From: JBEBGV01 sp040081265
GTDB taxonomy: Bacteria; Acidobacteriota; Vicinamibacteria; Vicinamibacterales; UBA2999
Length of the DNA: 38,031 nucleotides
NCBI GenBank assembly: GCA_040081265.1
Contig: JBEBGV010000045.1
Coordinates: 1 to 38,031, forward strand
Direction: 5' to 3'
Made by a program: the position numbers and the translations under genes. Under the pieces are notes generated by a model that made no database searches, was not told the DNA's origin, and was given only the letters and a program-made list of their open reading frames with translations. How positions within the stretch are numbered: position 1 is the first letter of the stretch; every line of letters starts with the position of its first letter. Positions 1 to 8,170 of the stretch are shown here, piece after piece.

Positions 1-1
1 G

Positions 2-1294
2 GCCGGTGGTGCAGCGGTCACGCTCGCCGGCTCCGAGCCGCTCCGGCCCGGAGCCTTCCGCGTGGAAGGCGTGCTGCCCCAGGCCGGGGCCTACCGCTGG
101 GCGCTCGTTGTGGATGCGCCGGGGCTTGCTGATCGCCACGACCTGGGGATGACCACGGTGTTTCCAGATCAGAAGGCTGGAGTCGCCGACGCCGAGCAGC
201 GGCCTGAGGGCGACGCGGCCGCCACGGCCTATCTCAAGGAACAGCAGTGGACCAATCCGTTTGCCACCGCCCAGGTGGTGGAAGGCGAGGTGCGGGCGTC
301 GATTCGAGTGCCGGCCGCCATCGAACCTGTCACTGGTGGCGATGCGATGGTGGTTGCGCCCGCCGACGGTCGTTACACGTCCACCGACCTGCCATCGGTC
401 GGCGACCGCGTCGTTGCGGGGCAGGCATTGGGTCGTCTGGACCCTCGGTTGTCCGCCAGTGGCGACGACCGCGCCACGCTGTCGGCCGGCGTGGCCGAGG
501 CAGAAGCGTCGATGGAGGCCGCGGACGCGGAGCTGGCTCGAGCGGAACGCCTCCTCGCCGAGCGCGCTGTGCCCGCACGTCGTGTGGAAGAGGCCCGACG
601 GGCATCTGCGGTGGCCGACGCGCGCCTGAAAGCAGCGCAAGCGAGGCTGGCCCAGCGCGATGAGGTGCTGGGCAGTGGCGGTGGCGGCGCGTCTGGGAAC
701 GCGTTCGTGTTGCGCGCCCCAATTGCCGGCCGTGTGGCGGAGGTGTTCGCGTCGCTCGGCGCCTCCTACAGCGAGGGCGCGTCGCTCTTTCGCATCGTCA
801 GAACCGACCGAGTCGAGCTGCAGGCGCAGGTGGCGGCCAGCGATGCGGCCGTCGCGCGCGCGATCTCCGGGCTTGCTTTCGAGGTTCCCGGAAGGGCTGA
901 TCCAATCGAGCTGAAGCCAGACCACGTCCACGATGCTGGTGTCATCGATCCGGTGACGCACGCTCTGCCGATCCAGATCGAGGTGGAGAACCGAGGCGGG
1001 CAACTGCTCATCGGTCAGACCGGCACGGCCATTCTCTACACGCGCGGCACCCAGCGGATGCCCGTGGTGCCACGCGACGCCGTCCTGATGGAATCAGGGC
1101 GACCGTATGTCTTTGTCCAGATTGGTGGCGAGAGCTTCGCGCGTCGGGCAGTGGAGGTGGCCGCCCGCGATCGCGACATCGTTGGCATCAGGACCGGGCT
1201 CATGCCAGGAGATCGCGTAGTCGTCAAGGGCGCGTATGACATTCAACTGGCCTCGGCCGCAAAGGGCCTGCCCGCCGAAGGACACGTCCATTGA
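2..1294 (+). CDS. RND efflux periplasmic adaptor (membrane fusion protein), 5' end cut by the window
   Basis: Links an inner-membrane RND pump to an outer-membrane channel across the periplasm. A GTG at 62 is available, but the same frame is open and protein-like back to base 2 and shows no signal peptide, so the true start lies left of the window. About the first 60 visible residues look like a small beta domain of the FixH/YtkA type seen in some metal adaptors. Then come a barrel-sandwich (lipoyl-like) half, an Ala/Glu/Arg-rich coiled-coil hairpin (roughly nt 480-660), the returning lipoyl half (APIAGRV), a beta-barrel and a membrane-proximal domain (VVKGAYDIQL). The C-terminus ends in GHVH, which might touch metal. 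It overlaps the pump gene by 4 bp, so the two are translationally coupled. The CusB/CzcB family is clear; the metal is not. Confidence 0.88.
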   Translation, partial: AGGAAVTLAGSEPLRPGAFRVEGVLPQAGAYRWALVVDAPGLADRHDLGMTTVFPDQKAGVADAEQRPEGDAAATAYLKEQQWTNPFATAQVVEGEVRASIRVPAAIEPVTGGDAMVVAPADGRYTSTDLPSVGDRVVAGQALGRLDPRLSASGDDRATLSAGVAEAEASMEAADAELARAERLLAERAVPARRVEEARRASAVADARLKAAQARLAQRDEVLGSGGGGASGNAFVLRAPIAGRVAEVFASLGASYSEGASLFRIVRTDRVELQAQVAASDAAVARAISGLAFEVPGRADPIELKPDHVHDAGVIDPVTHALPIQIEVENRGGQLLIGQTGTAILYTRGTQRMPVVPRDAVLMESGRPYVFVQIGGESFARRAVEVAARDRDIVGIRTGLMPGDRVVVKGAYDIQLASAAKGLPAEGHVH

Positions 1295-4200
1295 AACGCA
1301 TCATTCAGTGGTCCATTGACCACCATTGGATCGTCATCGGGCTGTCGGTGCTGCTGCTGGCTGCAGGCGGCTGGACGGCGCGGCAGATGCCCATCGACGT
1401 CTTTCCAGATCTGACGGCGCCGACCGTGACCATCCTGGCGGAAGGCCATGGCATGGCGCCCGAAGAGATGGAATCGCTGGTGACGTTCCCGATCGAGAGC
1501 GCGATCAACGGAGCGTCCGGGGTGCGTCGGGTCCGGTCCGCCACCGCGGTCGGTATCGCCGTGGTGTGGGTCGAGTTCGACTGGGGCACCGACATCTTCA
1601 TGGCACGGCAGCTCGTCTCCGAGAAGCTGGCCCTGGTCGGTGGCACGTTGCCGCCCCAGGTGGAGCGCCCGGTTCTGGCGCCCGTGTCGTCGATCATGGG
1701 CGAGATCCTGTTCTTCGCGATCTCGTCAGACCGTGGAGACCCGCTCACGTTACGCACGATCGCGGACACGACGGTCAGACGACGCCTGCTGGCCATTCCC
1801 GGCGTGTCCCAGGTCACACCGATCGGTGGCGCCGAGCGACAGTTCCAGGTGGTGGCGCACCCTGATGCCTTGCGAGCCAACGGCGTGTCGCTGACGGAGC
1901 TGCTGTCAGCCGTGCGCGGCGCGAGCCAGAACACGTCTGCCGGAATCTATACAGAAGGCTTCCAGGAGTATGTGCTCGAGGCCGTTGGCCGGGTACGAAC
2001 GCCTGAGGAGATCGGTGAGACGGTCGTGGCGCTGCGCGGAACACGGTCTGTACTCGTTCGAGACGTGGCTGACGTGCGGGAAGGCGGAGCGTTCAAGCGC
2101 GGGGAGGGGTCGCGCAGCGGCACGCCAGCCGTCATCGTCGGCGTCCAGAAGCAGCCTGGCGCCAACACGATCGAGGTCACCGCGCGCCTCGACCGCGCGC
2201 TCGACACGCTCCAGGCCGAGCTGCCACAGGGCATGACGATCGACCGGCGGATCTTCCGCCAGTCGGACTTCATCGAGGTGGCCGTAGACAACGTCATCCG
2301 CGCGTTGCGCGATGGCGGCATCCTCGTGGTCGTGATCGTGCTGCTGTTCCTGGCCAACATGCGGGCCAGCGCGATCACCCTGACCGCGATGCCGCTGTCG
2401 CTGGCTGCGGCAGTGCTGGCGCTGCGTGCGTTTGACGCCAGCATCAACACGATGACGCTCGGAGGCATGGCGATCGCCATCGGCGCGCTCGTGGACGATG
2501 CGATCATCGACGTGGAGAACGTTGTCCGGCGTCTGAGGGAGAACCATGCGAGGCAGGAAGGGGAGCGGCTGCCGGCGGCGGTCGTGGTTCGAGAGGCCAC
2601 CCTCGAGATCAGGTCTTCGATCGTCTTCGCCACGATCATCATCGTGATGGTGTTCCTGCCGGTGTTTGGCCTGGCAGGTATTGAAGGACGGCTCCTGTCG
2701 CCGCTCGCATTCGCCTACATCGTTGCGCTGATGGCATCCCTGGCTGTGGCCATCGTGGTCACTCCGGCGCTGTGCTACGCGTTCCTTCCGAACTCATCAT
2801 CGATCCAGCGAGGTCATGAAGGGTGGCTGACGCGGACGCTCAAGGCCGGTTTCGGGCGCCTGTTGCCGCCCGTGCTGAACCATCCGCTTCCGGTCGTTGC
2901 CTTTTCGCTCGTGCTGCTGGCCGTTGCCGTTTACGCGCTGACCGGTGCCGGCACAGCCTTCCTGCCTGAATTCCATGAGGGGAGCCTGACCGTGCAGGCC
3001 AATACGCTGCCAGGGACCTCGTTGGCCAAGTCTGACGAGATCGGGACGCGGGTCGAGCGCATTTTGCTGGCCCAACCCGAGGTCGTCGCTACCGCCCGTC
3101 GGACCGGGCGCGCGGAGTACGACGAGCACGTGCAGGGCGTGGAGGCCGCGGAAATCGACGTCGGCCTTCGGGAGAGCGGACGCCCTCGTGAGGAACTGCT
3201 AGCGGAGCTTCGGCGTCAGTTCTCGACGCTTCCCGGGACCAACGTGACGATCGGGCAGCCGATCTCGCATCGCATCGATCACATGCTCTCGGGCACCCGG
3301 GCCAACATCGCGGTGAAGGTGTTCGGCGACGACCTGGGCACGCTGAGGCGACTGGGGGAGAGTGTGCGGGGCGCGATGGCTGGCGTAGCCGGTGTCGCCG
3401 ATCTGTCGCTCGAGCAGCAGATGGACGTGCCGTTTGTGCGGTTTATCCTCAATCGACCGATGATCGCGCGTTACGGACTTCGGCCGGGCGATGTCGCTGA
3501 GGCCATCGAGACGAGTTTCGCTGGCGCGACCGTCGGACGAATCTTCGATCAAGGCACGGCGTTCGATCTCGTCGTGAAGTTCGATGCGGCAAGCGGGGAG
3601 AGCTTCGAGCAGGTGGCTGATCTGCCGATCGACACACCGACCGGCGCCGTTGTGCCCGTGCGGCTGCTCGCCGATGTGCGCCGGGAGCAGGGCCCGAACA
3701 TGGTCCTGCGTGAGAACGTCCAGCGGCGCATCGTCATCTCCAGCAATGTCGCCGGTCGCGACCTCGGCAGCGTCGTCCAGGACATTCAAGCGGCGGTGGC
3801 GCAGGCGGTGCCGATGCCGTCAGGGTACCGCGTCGAGTATGGCGGCCAGTTCGAGAGCGAGCAGAGTGCGTCGCAGCGTCTTCTGGGGCTGGGCGTGCTC
3901 GTGCTCGCCGGGCTCTTCATGCTCCTCGTGCTCGCGTTCGGCCGCGCTCGAGATGCGTTGCTGGTCATGGTCAATCTGCCGCTGGCCCTGATCGGGGGCG
4001 TCGCGGGAGTGTTTCTCGCCGGCGGCATTCTCAACGTTGCAACCATGATCGGCTTCATCACACTATTCGGGATCGCGACTCGCAACGGGATCATGCTGGT
4101 GTCACACATCAAGCACCTGATGTCGGTTGAAGGTGTGACCGACTTTCGGGAGGCTGTCGAACGCGGAGCTGCGGAGCGTCTCGCTCCGATCCTGATGACC

Positions 4201-4392
4201 GCGATGGCGGCCGGGCTGGCGCTGATTCCGCTGGCGCTCGGTGGCGGGCAGTCGGGCAGTGAGATTCAGACTCCAATGGCCATCGTGATCCTCTGCGGGC
4301 TCACGACGTCCACCCTGCTGAACATGTTCGTGGTTCCAGCGCTCTACCTGCGGTTTGGCCAGCCGGCGGTGTCCGACGTGCGCGCTGCTTGA
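1291..4392 (+). CDS. heavy-metal-type RND efflux pump, CusA/CzcA family
   Basis: Inner-membrane proton-driven RND permease of 1033 residues, the usual length for the HME subfamily. The start is TTG inside the stop of the adaptor gene (TTGA overlap). The sequence has the N-terminal membrane helix, the porter segment VFPDLTAPTVTI, a block of helices from about residue 335, and the TM4 proton-relay segment AIAIGALVDDAIIDVENV with its acidic pair. The duplicated second half has a large periplasmic domain and ends with helices containing GIATRNGIML. The TM4 motif resembles CusA (AIAIGAMVD) more than CzcA, but I cannot point to the Met ligands of copper pumps, so the substrate (Cu/Ag versus Zn/Co/Ni) is open. 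A MerR gene downstream supports metal control. An outer-membrane TolC-like partner is not in the window and would be expected to the left. Confidence 0.92.
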   Translation: MKRIIQWSIDHHWIVIGLSVLLLAAGGWTARQMPIDVFPDLTAPTVTILAEGHGMAPEEMESLVTFPIESAINGASGVRRVRSATAVGIAVVWVEFDWGTDIFMARQLVSEKLALVGGTLPPQVERPVLAPVSSIMGEILFFAISSDRGDPLTLRTIADTTVRRRLLAIPGVSQVTPIGGAERQFQVVAHPDALRANGVSLTELLSAVRGASQNTSAGIYTEGFQEYVLEAVGRVRTPEEIGETVVALRGTRSVLVRDVADVREGGAFKRGEGSRSGTPAVIVGVQKQPGANTIEVTARLDRALDTLQAELPQGMTIDRRIFRQSDFIEVAVDNVIRALRDGGILVVVIVLLFLANMRASAITLTAMPLSLAAAVLALRAFDASINTMTLGGMAIAIGALVDDAIIDVENVVRRLRENHARQEGERLPAAVVVREATLEIRSSIVFATIIIVMVFLPVFGLAGIEGRLLSPLAFAYIVALMASLAVAIVVTPALCYAFLPNSSSIQRGHEGWLTRTLKAGFGRLLPPVLNHPLPVVAFSLVLLAVAVYALTGAGTAFLPEFHEGSLTVQANTLPGTSLAKSDEIGTRVERILLAQPEVVATARRTGRAEYDEHVQGVEAAEIDVGLRESGRPREELLAELRRQFSTLPGTNVTIGQPISHRIDHMLSGTRANIAVKVFGDDLGTLRRLGESVRGAMAGVAGVADLSLEQQMDVPFVRFILNRPMIARYGLRPGDVAEAIETSFAGATVGRIFDQGTAFDLVVKFDAASGESFEQVADLPIDTPTGAVVPVRLLADVRREQGPNMVLRENVQRRIVISSNVAGRDLGSVVQDIQAAVAQAVPMPSGYRVEYGGQFESEQSASQRLLGLGVLVLAGLFMLLVLAFGRARDALLVMVNLPLALIGGVAGVFLAGGILNVATMIGFITLFGIATRNGIMLVSHIKHLMSVEGVTDFREAVERGAAERLAPILMTAMAAGLALIPLALGGGQSGSEIQTPMAIVILCGLTTSTLLNMFVVPALYLRFGQPAVSDVRAA

Positions 4393-4411
4393 CCCTGGAA
4401 CCGTTCCAGGG
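4393..4411 (+). terminator. hairpin after the RND pump gene
   Basis: CCCTGGAA-ccg-TTCCAGGG is a perfect 8-bp stem with a 3-nt loop directly after the pump stop codon. There is no T tract, so it may be a weak terminator or an mRNA-stabilising element separating pump and downstream message. Confidence 0.45.
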
Positions 4412-4425
4412 ATGACAATGTCCAT

Positions 4426-5343
4426 ATGACTTCAAGACTGAGCAGTCCCGTCGTCCTCATCGCCGTTGTGGCGGTCATTGGTGCGGCGTCAGCCCGCGCG
4501 CAGCAGCCGACGCAGAGCCCCGCTCACGATCCCGTGCATCACCAGGAGATGCTCGCGCGCGGCGCCCAGGCGATGGGCTTCGATCAGGAGCGCACGGTTC
4601 ACCACTTCCTTCTCTATGCGGACGGGGGCGCCATCGACGTTGCGGTGAAGGAGGCGAGCGACCACGTCAACCTGCACGCCATCCGGCAGCACCTGCCGGA
4701 GGTCGCCCTGGCGTTCAAGGCCGGCGACTTCACCAAGCCGTTCCTGACCCACGCCCAGCAGGTGCCAGGAACCGTGGAGATGGCACGGCTCAAGGACCGC
4801 ATCACCTACCAGTACGAGGAGACTACGGCTGGTGGGCGGGTGCGGATTGTCACCCGTGATGCGGCTGCGCTCGCGGCGGTCCACGCGTTCCTCCGCTTCC
4901 AGATCGAAGACCACCGGACGGGGGATCCCGGTCGCGTCGAGGCGATGTCGTTGATGGGCGAGATCCACGACCTGTTCATGAGCCACGATCGCATGACGCG
5001 GACCGTCGCGAATCTCCCCAACGGGATCCGGACGGTGACCGAGTCGACTGACCCGCGCGTGGCCCAGCTCCTCATCGCTCACGTGGTCAGCATGAACGCG
5101 CGTGTCGAGAAGGGGGATGATCCCGGCCTCCCGATCGAGAGCCCGGCGCTGCGTGCGATCTTCAAGAACCACGAGAGCATCCGCACCACCCTCGAGACGA
5201 CGGCAACGGGGATTGTCGTCATGCAGACCTCGACCGATCCGGCGACCGTGGCGCTCCTTCAGCAGCACGCGTCGGAAGTGAGCAGCTTCGTCGACGAAGG
5301 CATGGCGGCCATGCACAAGGCGATGATGAGGAACGGTCGGTAG
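4426..5343 (+). CDS. exported two-domain protein of unknown function in the metal-efflux locus
   Basis: 305 residues with a signal peptide (hydrophobic stretch 8-22, likely cleavage after ARA at 25). The mature N-terminus is His-rich (HDPVHHQEM, then TVHHFLLY). Two related parts follow. The first, about residues 55-165, has HHFLLYADGGAIDV and ends with DAAALAAVHAFLRFQIEDH. The second, about 190-303, has PNGIRTVTESTDPRVAQLLIAHV and a later echo, IVVMQTSTDPATVALLQQH. The recurring pattern is a short beta hairpin, then (T/S)(T)DP/D..A..VxxLLxxH. I recognise this as a type of unnamed exported protein but know no function. It lies 33 bp after the pump and 4 bp before the MerR gene, so a periplasmic metal-handling role is a reasonable inference only. 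Confidence 0.75.
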   Translation: MTSRLSSPVVLIAVVAVIGAASARAQQPTQSPAHDPVHHQEMLARGAQAMGFDQERTVHHFLLYADGGAIDVAVKEASDHVNLHAIRQHLPEVALAFKAGDFTKPFLTHAQQVPGTVEMARLKDRITYQYEETTAGGRVRIVTRDAAALAAVHAFLRFQIEDHRTGDPGRVEAMSLMGEIHDLFMSHDRMTRTVANLPNGIRTVTESTDPRVAQLLIAHVVSMNARVEKGDDPGLPIESPALRAIFKNHESIRTTLETTATGIVVMQTSTDPATVALLQQHASEVSSFVDEGMAAMHKAMMRNGR

Positions 5344-5347
5344 TCGC

Positions 5348-5827
5348 GTGCTCAGCTCGTCAGAACTGGCGCAGCTGACCGGGGTCAGCACCGATACGCT
5401 GCGGCACTACGAGCGTAGGGGGGTGCTCGGCATTCCGGTGCGGAGCGAGGGCGGCTATCGCCGCTACCCGCCGGAGGCCGTTGCCCGCGTTCAACTCGTG
5501 CGTCGGGCGTTGGCGATCGGCTTCACGCTGAAGGATCTGGCGGCGGTCTTGTCGGAGCGCAGCCGCGGGGGCTCGCCGTGTCGCGGCGTGCGGGCGCTGG
5601 TGGCGGCGCGGCTCGGTGAACTCGAGACGCGTCTGGCCGACCTCACCGAGTTGCGGGACGACCTGCGAGTGCTGCTGCGTGAGTGGGACGCCCGGCTCGC
5701 GCGCCTGCCCGTCGGAGCGCAGGCACGCCTGCTCGACGTGCTCGCCAAACATCCGGTTGTCGATCGAGCCGTCGCTCGTCAGTCGCGCACAGTCGGTGCG
5801 GCGGCGCCACGTCGCGCAAAGGCCTAG
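5348..5827 (+). CDS. MerR family transcriptional regulator
   Basis: 159-residue MerR-type activator/repressor. The N-terminal winged helix reads SSELAQLTGVSTDTLRHYERRGVL, followed by GGYRRYPPEAVARV and a helix typical of the family. A long dimerisation helix spans about 85-125. The only cysteine is Cys78 (GGSPCRGVR) at the hinge to the dimerisation helix. Canonical CueR/ZntR/MerR proteins use two or three cysteines, so this protein may bind metal differently or sense something else. The start is GTG, 4 bp after the upstream stop, so it is probably co-transcribed with the efflux genes and may autoregulate them. Its stop abuts the convergent DsrE remnant with no spacer. Confidence 0.88.
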   Translation: MLSSSELAQLTGVSTDTLRHYERRGVLGIPVRSEGGYRRYPPEAVARVQLVRRALAIGFTLKDLAAVLSERSRGGSPCRGVRALVAARLGELETRLADLTELRDDLRVLLREWDARLARLPVGAQARLLDVLAKHPVVDRAVARQSRTVGAAAPRRAKA

Positions 5828-6052
5828 CTAGAAGACCAGCGTGCGATCCGCCCACTGCACCCAGTTGGTGAGCTCCTCGAGTGAACTGCAGTGAGCCGTG
5901 TCGGTCAATTCGGTGTCGGCGATGCCCCTGGCATCCATGCACGTGGCGCACACGCCGACCTCGCCGCCGTGCTTGGACAGCGCGCCCGCCAGCCGCAGTC
6001 CGTTGTAGCTCCGCTCGGTGCCATACGGCGCGTCGTTCAGGACGAAGAGGGT
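5828..6052 (-). pseudogene. DsrE-like gene remnant with internal deletion and no normal start
   Basis: The frame reads TLFVLNDAPYGTERSYNGLRLAGALSK, then directly HGGEVGVCATCMDARGIADTEL and a C-terminus WADRTLVF. Both ends match the small soluble DsrE family (about 115 residues, sulfur-relay or redox proteins with a CxxC-like CGTCMDARG motif). The middle segment of about 40 residues, normally holding VFLMADAV...KxGQKTPxGYYNIERML, is missing in frame. No ATG, GTG or TTG stands at the expected start: the codons before TLFVLND are ccg ggc. The nearest in-frame starts are GTGs at 6121 and 6130, inside the divergent methyltransferase gene. I therefore call it a decayed gene. A shortened functional protein from a GTG is possible but less likely. 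Confidence 0.65.
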
Positions 6053-6091
6053 GCCCGGTCTCTGGGCGATTCGAGACGCTGCGAAGGCATA

Positions 6092-6715
6092 ATGCGGCGA
6101 GTGCCCGATCGACGATCCCACTGGGAGCACGTGTACGCCACCAAGACCACCGACGCGGTCAGCTGGTTTGAGGAGAATCCCGAAACGTCGCTCGGCATGA
6201 TGGAGGGCGCCGGCCTCGATGCTGCGACCTGCGTCATCGATGTCGGTGGCGGCGCGTCGCGGTTGGTTGACGCGCTGGTTGGGCGCGGTCTGTCGTGTCT
6301 GACGGTGCTGGACGTGGCGAGCGAAGCTCTCGCGCGCGCCAGACAGAGGCTGGGGCCCGCCGCCGATGCGGTGACGTGGCTGGTCGCGGACGTGACGGGA
6401 GAGTGGACGGCCAAGCCCGTCGACATCTGGCACGACCGCGCCACGTTCCACTTCCTGACAGACGCCCGGGACCGTCAGCGCTATCTGAAACATCTGTACG
6501 AGACGCTGAAACCGCACGGCACCGCGGTTATCGCCACTTTCTCGCCACGTGGCCCGGACGCCTGCAGCGGCTTGCCGGTCGTTCGCTATTCGCCGGAGGC
6601 TCTCGCCAAGGAACTGGGAGGCGAGTTCACGCTGGCCGACTCGCGGCTCCACGACCATGTGACCCCATGGGGAGCGGTACAGCCGTTTCAGTATTCACGG
6701 TTCACCCGCCGGTAG
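6092..6715 (+). CDS. class I SAM-dependent methyltransferase
   Basis: 207 residues from the ATG at 6092; an open frame continues upstream, but homologous-looking sequence starts here (SHWEHVYATKTTDAVSWFEENPETSL). Motif I is VIDVGGGASRLVDAL, with an acidic end of strand 2 in LTVLDVASEAL and a motif II/III region in DIWHDRATFHFL. The family acts on small molecules, of the TehB/thiopurine-methyltransferase-like type; the substrate cannot be told. It is divergent from the DsrE remnant and close upstream of a secreted haem/copper protein, without an obvious functional link. Confidence 0.85.
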   Translation: MRRVPDRRSHWEHVYATKTTDAVSWFEENPETSLGMMEGAGLDAATCVIDVGGGASRLVDALVGRGLSCLTVLDVASEALARARQRLGPAADAVTWLVADVTGEWTAKPVDIWHDRATFHFLTDARDRQRYLKHLYETLKPHGTAVIATFSPRGPDACSGLPVVRYSPEALAKELGGEFTLADSRLHDHVTPWGAVQPFQYSRFTRR

Positions 6716-6753
6716 GTTCGGAGTTCCACTCGCGAGGAGTATCCTATGCCGCA

Positions 6754-8157
6754 GTGCGTTCCACCCGCCTGCGGCGTGTCCTTGCCCTGGCTATCGTCGC
6801 GATCGCCAGCGTGTCGGTGGAACGCGGCCTGCCCGCGCAGAGCGCGTCGCTGGCTCAGGCGCCTACCTTCAACCGGGACGTTGCCCCGATTCTCTACGCC
6901 AACTGCGTGACCTGTCATCGCCCCGACGGCATTGCGCCGATGACGCTCACCAACTTCGCAGCGGCCAAGGCCTACGCCACGCGAATCCGCGACCTCACCA
7001 TGTCGCGCGAGATGCCGCCGTGGTACGCCGATCCGCAGCACGGACAGTTCAAGAACGCGCGCGGCCTGACTCAGGCGCAGATCGACACGCTGTCGCGATG
7101 GGCAGAGGGTGGCGCTCCGGAGGGCACTGGTGCCGCGCCGGCTGCCCCCACCTTCCCCTCCAACGGTGGTTGGGACGCGCGCATGAATCGCGCGCCGGAT
7201 CTGGTGCTCGACTTGCCGTTCGGCGAATACGAGCTTCCAGCCTCGGGCGAGGTACCGACGTTCACGGTCTGGATGAAGCTGCCGCTGCGCGAGGACCGCT
7301 TTGTGCAGGCGCTCGAGATCAAGCCGAGCCTGCGTCATGCGGTGCATCATTCAAGTCTGGCGCTTGCGACGCTCCCACAGGGTACGCGCATCGGCCGAGG
7401 GCCGGTGTTTAGTGGCGGGCCAACGCTCGACGGCGTGCCGGTCTACGCCGATGGACGTCCATTCAGGGCGGCATCGGGTGAGGAGTTCGGTCGGCCGGTC
7501 TTGTTCTACGTCCCCGGTGGCGGGTTCATGCAGTTACCGGACGGACTCGCAAAGCGGTTCCGCAAGGACGACTACCTCGCCTGGGGGCTGCACCTGATCT
7601 CGGGTGGGCGAGTGGAGAAGCTGCGCGTGCAGGTCGGCATCTGGTACACGCGGCGCGATCCACATCATGAAGTCCACACATGGACCGTCAACGAGACGCT
7701 CGCCATCGACGGGAAGCCCGTAACGACCGACGCGCGCGGCGCTCGCGTGCTGCCCGACATTCCACCAGGCGTCACCAATCTCCCCATCGTCGGCTCGCTG
7801 AAGATCGAAGACGATGTGACGCTCTACTCGCTGTGGCCGCACATGCACTACCGGGGCAAGGACATGACGTTCGTGCTGACCGAGCCCAACGGCCGCCAGA
7901 CGACGCTCCTGAGTGTGCCGCGCTACAACCCGCACTGGCAGTTGACGTATGAGCTGACGAAGCCACTGCGGATCCGGCGGGGAAGCACGATCACGGCGTC
8001 AGGGCACTACGACAACTCGTCGATGAACATGCACAACCCGGATCCGACCTCCGTTGTGAAGTTCGGCCCGCAGGGGACCGACGAGATGTACATCCCCTTC
8101 ATCGAGGTAGCGGTCGAGAGGGAAGACCTGCGCTTCGAACGCCTCGCCCAGCCATAG
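6754..8157 (+). CDS. exported cytochrome c / copper type II ascorbate-dependent monooxygenase-like protein
   Basis: 467 residues from a GTG at 6754; GAGGAG at 6734-6739 is a plausible though distant ribosome site. The signal peptide spans about residues 1-30. A single haem c site, CVTCH (51-55), is preceded by FNRDVAPILYANC and followed by MPPWYADP, a fold seen in cytochrome domains of redox hydrolases in Acidobacteriota. The C-terminal two thirds resemble the peptidylglycine-monooxygenase-type copper fold. HAVHHSSL could supply the first copper site; HMHYRGK (HxH) plus the Met in DEMYIPFIEV match the second. The protein is expected in the periplasm, with haem feeding electrons to the copper sites. 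The substrate is unknown. It ends 13 bp before the convergent sulfatase-like gene. Confidence 0.85.
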   Translation: MRSTRLRRVLALAIVAIASVSVERGLPAQSASLAQAPTFNRDVAPILYANCVTCHRPDGIAPMTLTNFAAAKAYATRIRDLTMSREMPPWYADPQHGQFKNARGLTQAQIDTLSRWAEGGAPEGTGAAPAAPTFPSNGGWDARMNRAPDLVLDLPFGEYELPASGEVPTFTVWMKLPLREDRFVQALEIKPSLRHAVHHSSLALATLPQGTRIGRGPVFSGGPTLDGVPVYADGRPFRAASGEEFGRPVLFYVPGGGFMQLPDGLAKRFRKDDYLAWGLHLISGGRVEKLRVQVGIWYTRRDPHHEVHTWTVNETLAIDGKPVTTDARGARVLPDIPPGVTNLPIVGSLKIEDDVTLYSLWPHMHYRGKDMTFVLTEPNGRQTTLLSVPRYNPHWQLTYELTKPLRIRRGSTITASGHYDNSSMNMHNPDPTSVVKFGPQGTDEMYIPFIEVAVEREDLRFERLAQP

Positions 8158-8170
8158 CCGTGCGTACCAG

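Noticed and set aside
330..722. Leftward and alternative-frame open frames inside the adaptor and pump genes
   Set aside because: High-GC shadow frames; arginine/proline-rich, with no family features and fully overlapping well-supported genes.
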